Assembly (NCBI GenBank): GCA_003489145.1
Contig: DNJI01000086.1
Location: 3,664-13,649 of the forward strand
Origin: Gammaproteobacteria bacterium
GTDB lineage: Bacteria; Pseudomonadota; Gammaproteobacteria; PS1; Pseudothioglobaceae
Length of the DNA: 9,986 nucleotides
Reading direction: 5' to 3'
Positions within the stretch are counted from its first letter, which is position 1. Each line of letters starts with the position of its first letter. The notes beneath the pieces were generated by a model that made no database searches, had not been told where the DNA came from, and saw nothing but the letters and a program-made list of their open reading frames with translations. Positions 7,357 through 9,986 of this stretch are shown one piece after another. The position numbers and the translations under genes were made by a program.

Positions 7357-7364
7357 CTCCCCCT
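7357..7364 (-). promoter_or_regulatory. Shine-Dalgarno of parC
   Basis: Minus-strand AGGGGGAG ends 1 nt before the parC ATG. It is purine-rich and strong, but its GGAG core is closer to the start codon than the usual 5-9 nt; pairing through the first AGG would restore normal spacing. It lies 2 nt downstream of a 37-nt inverted repeat. Confidence 0.6.
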
Positions 7365-7366
7365 GG

Positions 7367-7403
7367 AAATAACTCGCTTTTATGTAAAAGTTTTGAGTTA
7401 TTT
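7367..7403 (-). repeat. Imperfect inverted repeat in the parC leader
   Basis: Outer arms AAATAACTC (7367-7375) and GAGTTATTT (7395-7403) are perfectly complementary over 9 bp. Inside them CTTTT (7377-7381) and AAAAG (7386-7390) form a second 5-bp stem with a 4-nt loop. One unpaired base on one side and four on the other separate the stems. On the minus strand the hairpin stands between the gcvP stop and the parC Shine-Dalgarno. No T-run follows it, so it is not a standard terminator; it may be an RNA structure, a transcript-end stabiliser or a protein site. Confidence 0.6.
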
Positions 7404-7433
7404 TAATGCAACTTTTTGTCTAGGATGGACGAA

Positions 7434-9986
7434 TTATGCAAAGTCTTCTGTGGTGATGCACGAACAGAATAAATTACGATCACCATAGACGTTATCAATA
7501 CGTTTAACCGGTGGGAAATATTTGCTTTGTTTTAACGACTCTACTGGGTATAACGCGGCTTCTCTTGAGTATGGGTAGTTCCACTCACCAGCCATTTCAA
7601 TTGCTGTGTGTGGTGCATTCTTAAGTGGGTTGTTATCTTTATCCCATTCGCCTTCAATCACTTTTTGAATCTCACTATGAATACTCGCCATCGCTGTAAT
7701 AAAACGATCAATTTCACGTTTTGATTCACTTTCAGTTGGCTCAATCATTAACGTACCTGCCACTGGGAATGACATGGTTGGCGAATGAAAGCCATAATCC
7801 ATCAAACGCTTAGCAATGTCTTCTTCAGAAATGCCACTTTGTTCTTTAAGCGGGCGAATATCAATAATACATTCGTGTGCAACAAAGCCTTGGTCGCCTT
7901 GATACAAGATTGGAAAAAATGCTTTCAATTCACTAGCCATATAGTTAGCACTAACAATGGCGATTTCTGTTGAACGTTGCATGCCATACTTACCTAATAA
8001 CTTGATATACGACCATGAAATTGGCAAAATTGAGGCAGAACCATACATCGCTGCTGACACTGCGTTTGAATCTTTCTCTAAAGGATCGCCTGGTAAAAAT
8101 TCTGCTAAATGCGCTTTAACGCCAATGGGGCCCATACCCGGACCACCGCCACCGTGTGGGATAGCAAAAGTCTTATGTAAATTAATGTGTGACACATCAG
8201 CACCAAACTCACCCATGCGAGTAATACCCACCATGGCGTTAAGGTTGGCACCATCTAAATAAACTTGACCGCCATGGTTGTGAATAATGTCACAAACTTG
8301 CTTAATCTCAACTTCAAACACACCGTGAGTTGATGGGTATGTCACCATGATTGCTGAGAGTTTATCAGCATGTTTTTCTGCTTTAGCTTTTAAATCATTA
8401 ATATCAATATTGCCTGATTCATCACATTTCACAATTACCACTTTCATGCCAGCCATGACGGCACTAGCAGGGTTGGTGCCGTGCGCTGATGATGGTATAA
8501 GGCAAATATTGCGGTCGAAATCACCGCGAGACTCGTGATAAGAATGGATTGCCAATAACCCTGAAAACTCACCTTGAGAGCCAGCATTTGGCTGTAACGA
8601 TACTGCATCGTAACCTGTTACCTCGGCTAATGCATGTTCTAAATCTTTAAATAATTGCTGATAGCCCTTAGTTTGATCAACTGGTGCATACGGGTGCATT
8701 GATGAAAAACCCGGCAAACTGATTGGATACATTTGCGTAGCAGCGTTAAGCTTCATCGTGCAAGATCCAAGTGCAATCATTGAATGATTAAGGGCAATGT
8801 CCTTGTTTTCTAGGCGTTTCAGATAACGCATCATTTCTGTTTCAGAGTGATAACGACTAAAGACTGAGTGGGTTAAGTAGTCTGAATCTCTTAACATAGC
8901 AGATGTTAGGCTAGATTCAGATTCAGTTAAAGAACCAACAGAAAAAACTGCTAATAATTCAGATAAATCTTGTGTTGTTGTGGTTTCATCAACAGCAATG
9001 GTAAGTTGATCATCACCCAATAAACGTAAGTTAATATTTTGTGCTTGCGCTTTAGAAAATAAGGCTTGAGCGTCCGTTGTATTCAATGTAATCGTATCAA
9101 AAAATTGCTTACTCGCCAACTCAAAACCAGCCTGGGTTAGGCTTTTAGCAAGGCTACTAGCCTTGATATGCACTTTATTAGCAATTTTTCTTAAACCATT
9201 AGCACCATGGTAAATACCATAAGCTGCTGCCAATACCGCTAACAATACTTGAGCCGTACAAATATTACTGGTGGCTTTATCACGACGAATATGTTGCTCA
9301 CGCGTTTGCAGCGACATACGCATTGCTGGGTTGCCGTGGACATCTTGAGATACACCGATAATTCGCCCTGGCACCATACGTTTAAACTCATCACGCGTGG
9401 CTAAAAATGCTGCGTGTGGACCACCAAAACCCATTGGTACACCAAAGCGTTGAGAATTACCAATGGCAATATCAGCGCCCATTTCAGCCGGTGTTTTAAT
9501 TAAGGTTAACGCCAAGATATCACAAGCAACAATGGTTAATACACCCGCCTCTTTTGCTTTAGCAATATCAGTGGTAAGGTCACGAACTTCGCCATTTGTA
9601 CCTGGCGACTGTATAAGTGCAGCAAAACAATCAGAAAAATCGTTATTTTGAATATCTTCAATGACCAACTCGATTCCGATTGGCTTGGCACGGGTTTGCA
9701 AGATAGTAATAGTTTGTGGGTGCGTATTACTATCGACCAAGAATCGATTAGATTTATTCTTTTTGTTGGCACGTTTAGCCATCATCATCGCCTCTGCTGC
9801 TGCAGTTGGCTCGTCTAACAAAGAGGCGTTGGAAATATCCATACCCGTTAGATCCATGATCATTTGCTGGAAGGTGAGCAACATCTCTAAACGACCCTGG
9901 GAGATCTCTGCTTGATAAGGCGTATAAGCAGTATACCAACCTGGATTTTCTAAAATATTACGTTGAATCACGGTCGGCATCAAAGT
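7434..9986 (-). CDS. gcvP: Glycine dehydrogenase (decarboxylating), P-protein; 5' end outside window
   Basis: PLP enzyme of the glycine cleavage system: decarboxylates glycine and passes the aminomethyl group to the lipoyl arm of GcvH, for GcvT to load the one-carbon unit on tetrahydrofolate. The frame is open to the right window edge, and the first visible residues (TLMPTVIQRN) match E. coli GcvP near residue 95, so roughly 100 N-terminal residues are missing; no start codon should be called here. About 850 residues are visible. The N-terminal half has NPGWYTAYTPYQ, SLLDEPTAAAEAM, QRFGVPMGFGGPHAAF and TREQHIRR. The C-terminal half has GSCTMKLNAA, SAHGTNPAS, YLDGANLNA, and HINLHKTFAIPHGGGGPG, whose lysine (codon 8172-8174) is the PLP Schiff-base residue. 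The end YGDRNLFCSC is typical. Both halves are fused in one chain, as in proteobacteria, unlike the split GcvPA/GcvPB form. No other gcv gene is visible; gcvT/gcvH could lie beyond the right edge. Confidence 0.97.
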   Translation of the reverse strand, partial: TLMPTVIQRNILENPGWYTAYTPYQAEISQGRLEMLLTFQQMIMDLTGMDISNASLLDEPTAAAEAMMMAKRANKKNKSNRFLVDSNTHPQTITILQTRAKPIGIELVIEDIQNNDFSDCFAALIQSPGTNGEVRDLTTDIAKAKEAGVLTIVACDILALTLIKTPAEMGADIAIGNSQRFGVPMGFGGPHAAFLATRDEFKRMVPGRIIGVSQDVHGNPAMRMSLQTREQHIRRDKATSNICTAQVLLAVLAAAYGIYHGANGLRKIANKVHIKASSLAKSLTQAGFELASKQFFDTITLNTTDAQALFSKAQAQNINLRLLGDDQLTIAVDETTTTQDLSELLAVFSVGSLTESESSLTSAMLRDSDYLTHSVFSRYHSETEMMRYLKRLENKDIALNHSMIALGSCTMKLNAATQMYPISLPGFSSMHPYAPVDQTKGYQQLFKDLEHALAEVTGYDAVSLQPNAGSQGEFSGLLAIHSYHESRGDFDRNICLIPSSAHGTNPASAVMAGMKVVIVKCDESGNIDINDLKAKAEKHADKLSAIMVTYPSTHGVFEVEIKQVCDIIHNHGGQVYLDGANLNAMVGITRMGEFGADVSHINLHKTFAIPHGGGGPGMGPIGVKAHLAEFLPGDPLEKDSNAVSAAMYGSASILPISWSYIKLLGKYGMQRSTEIAIVSANYMASELKAFFPILYQGDQGFVAHECIIDIRPLKEQSGISEEDIAKRLMDYGFHSPTMSFPVAGTLMIEPTESESKREIDRFITAMASIHSEIQKVIEGEWDKDNNPLKNAPHTAIEMAGEWNYPYSREAALYPVESLKQSKYFPPVKRIDNVYGDRNLFCSCITTEDFA

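Noticed and set aside
7380..7433. A parC promoter in the gcvP-parC gap (TTGCAT and TAAAAT-like hexamers)
   Set aside because: No pair of hexamers with acceptable match and 16-18 nt spacing was found; parC may be read from further upstream.
9978..9983. TTG or ATG near 9983-9978 as the gcvP start
   Set aside because: The frame stays open to the window edge and the homologous protein has about 100 more residues upstream, so these codons are internal.

Overview
The window is a compact, AT-rich stretch of bacterial chromosome with six protein genes, all on the minus strand. In order of transcription they are gcvP (5' end cut off by the right window edge), parC, queD, folE2, an aroG-type DAHP synthase gene, and gyrA. 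A strong hairpin terminator at the left edge closes the run. The products resemble gammaproteobacterial proteins throughout: AroG keeps E. coli residue numbering for its first ~240 residues, and ParC and GcvP match the E. coli proteins along their length. Low GC, very short intergenic gaps, and a type IB GTP cyclohydrolase fit a streamlined gammaproteobacterium. A sulfur-oxidiser of the SUP05/Thioglobus/Ruthia kind is my best guess, but it is unproven because no rRNA or other marker is present.

Layout from right to left (direction of transcription). 9986-7434: glycine decarboxylase P-protein, about 850 of roughly 950 residues visible. 7433-7356: a 78-nt gap with a 37-nt imperfect hairpin just ahead of the parC ribosome binding site. 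7355-5118: topoisomerase IV subunit A. 5117-5031: an 87-nt gap with a perfect -10 hexamer. 5030-2806: a tightly packed queD-folE2-aroG unit, with an ATGA overlap and then a 3-nt gap to a GTG start. 2805-2677: a 129-nt gap with an A/T-only hairpin plus T-run, a good gyrA promoter candidate, and a small hairpin touching the gyrA start. 2676-94: DNA gyrase subunit A. 64-27: a 15-bp bidirectional terminator. There are no RNA genes, mobile elements, CRISPR arrays or gene-free stretches over 300 nt.

How the genes may work together. GyrA and ParC are the DNA-cutting subunits of the two type IIA topoisomerases; their partners gyrB and parE are not here. FolE2 and QueD catalyse consecutive steps, GTP to dihydroneopterin triphosphate to 6-carboxytetrahydropterin, at the entry to queuosine synthesis; the FolE2 product also feeds folate. 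AroG starts the shikimate pathway, which supplies chorismate for aromatic amino acids and for the p-aminobenzoate part of folate. GcvP belongs to the glycine cleavage system, which loads one-carbon units on tetrahydrofolate. A loose folate/one-carbon theme can be read into this, but that is inference.

I found no novel system. The content is housekeeping; the points of interest are gene order, leader and intergenic structures, and one residue in the GyrA quinolone-resistance region.
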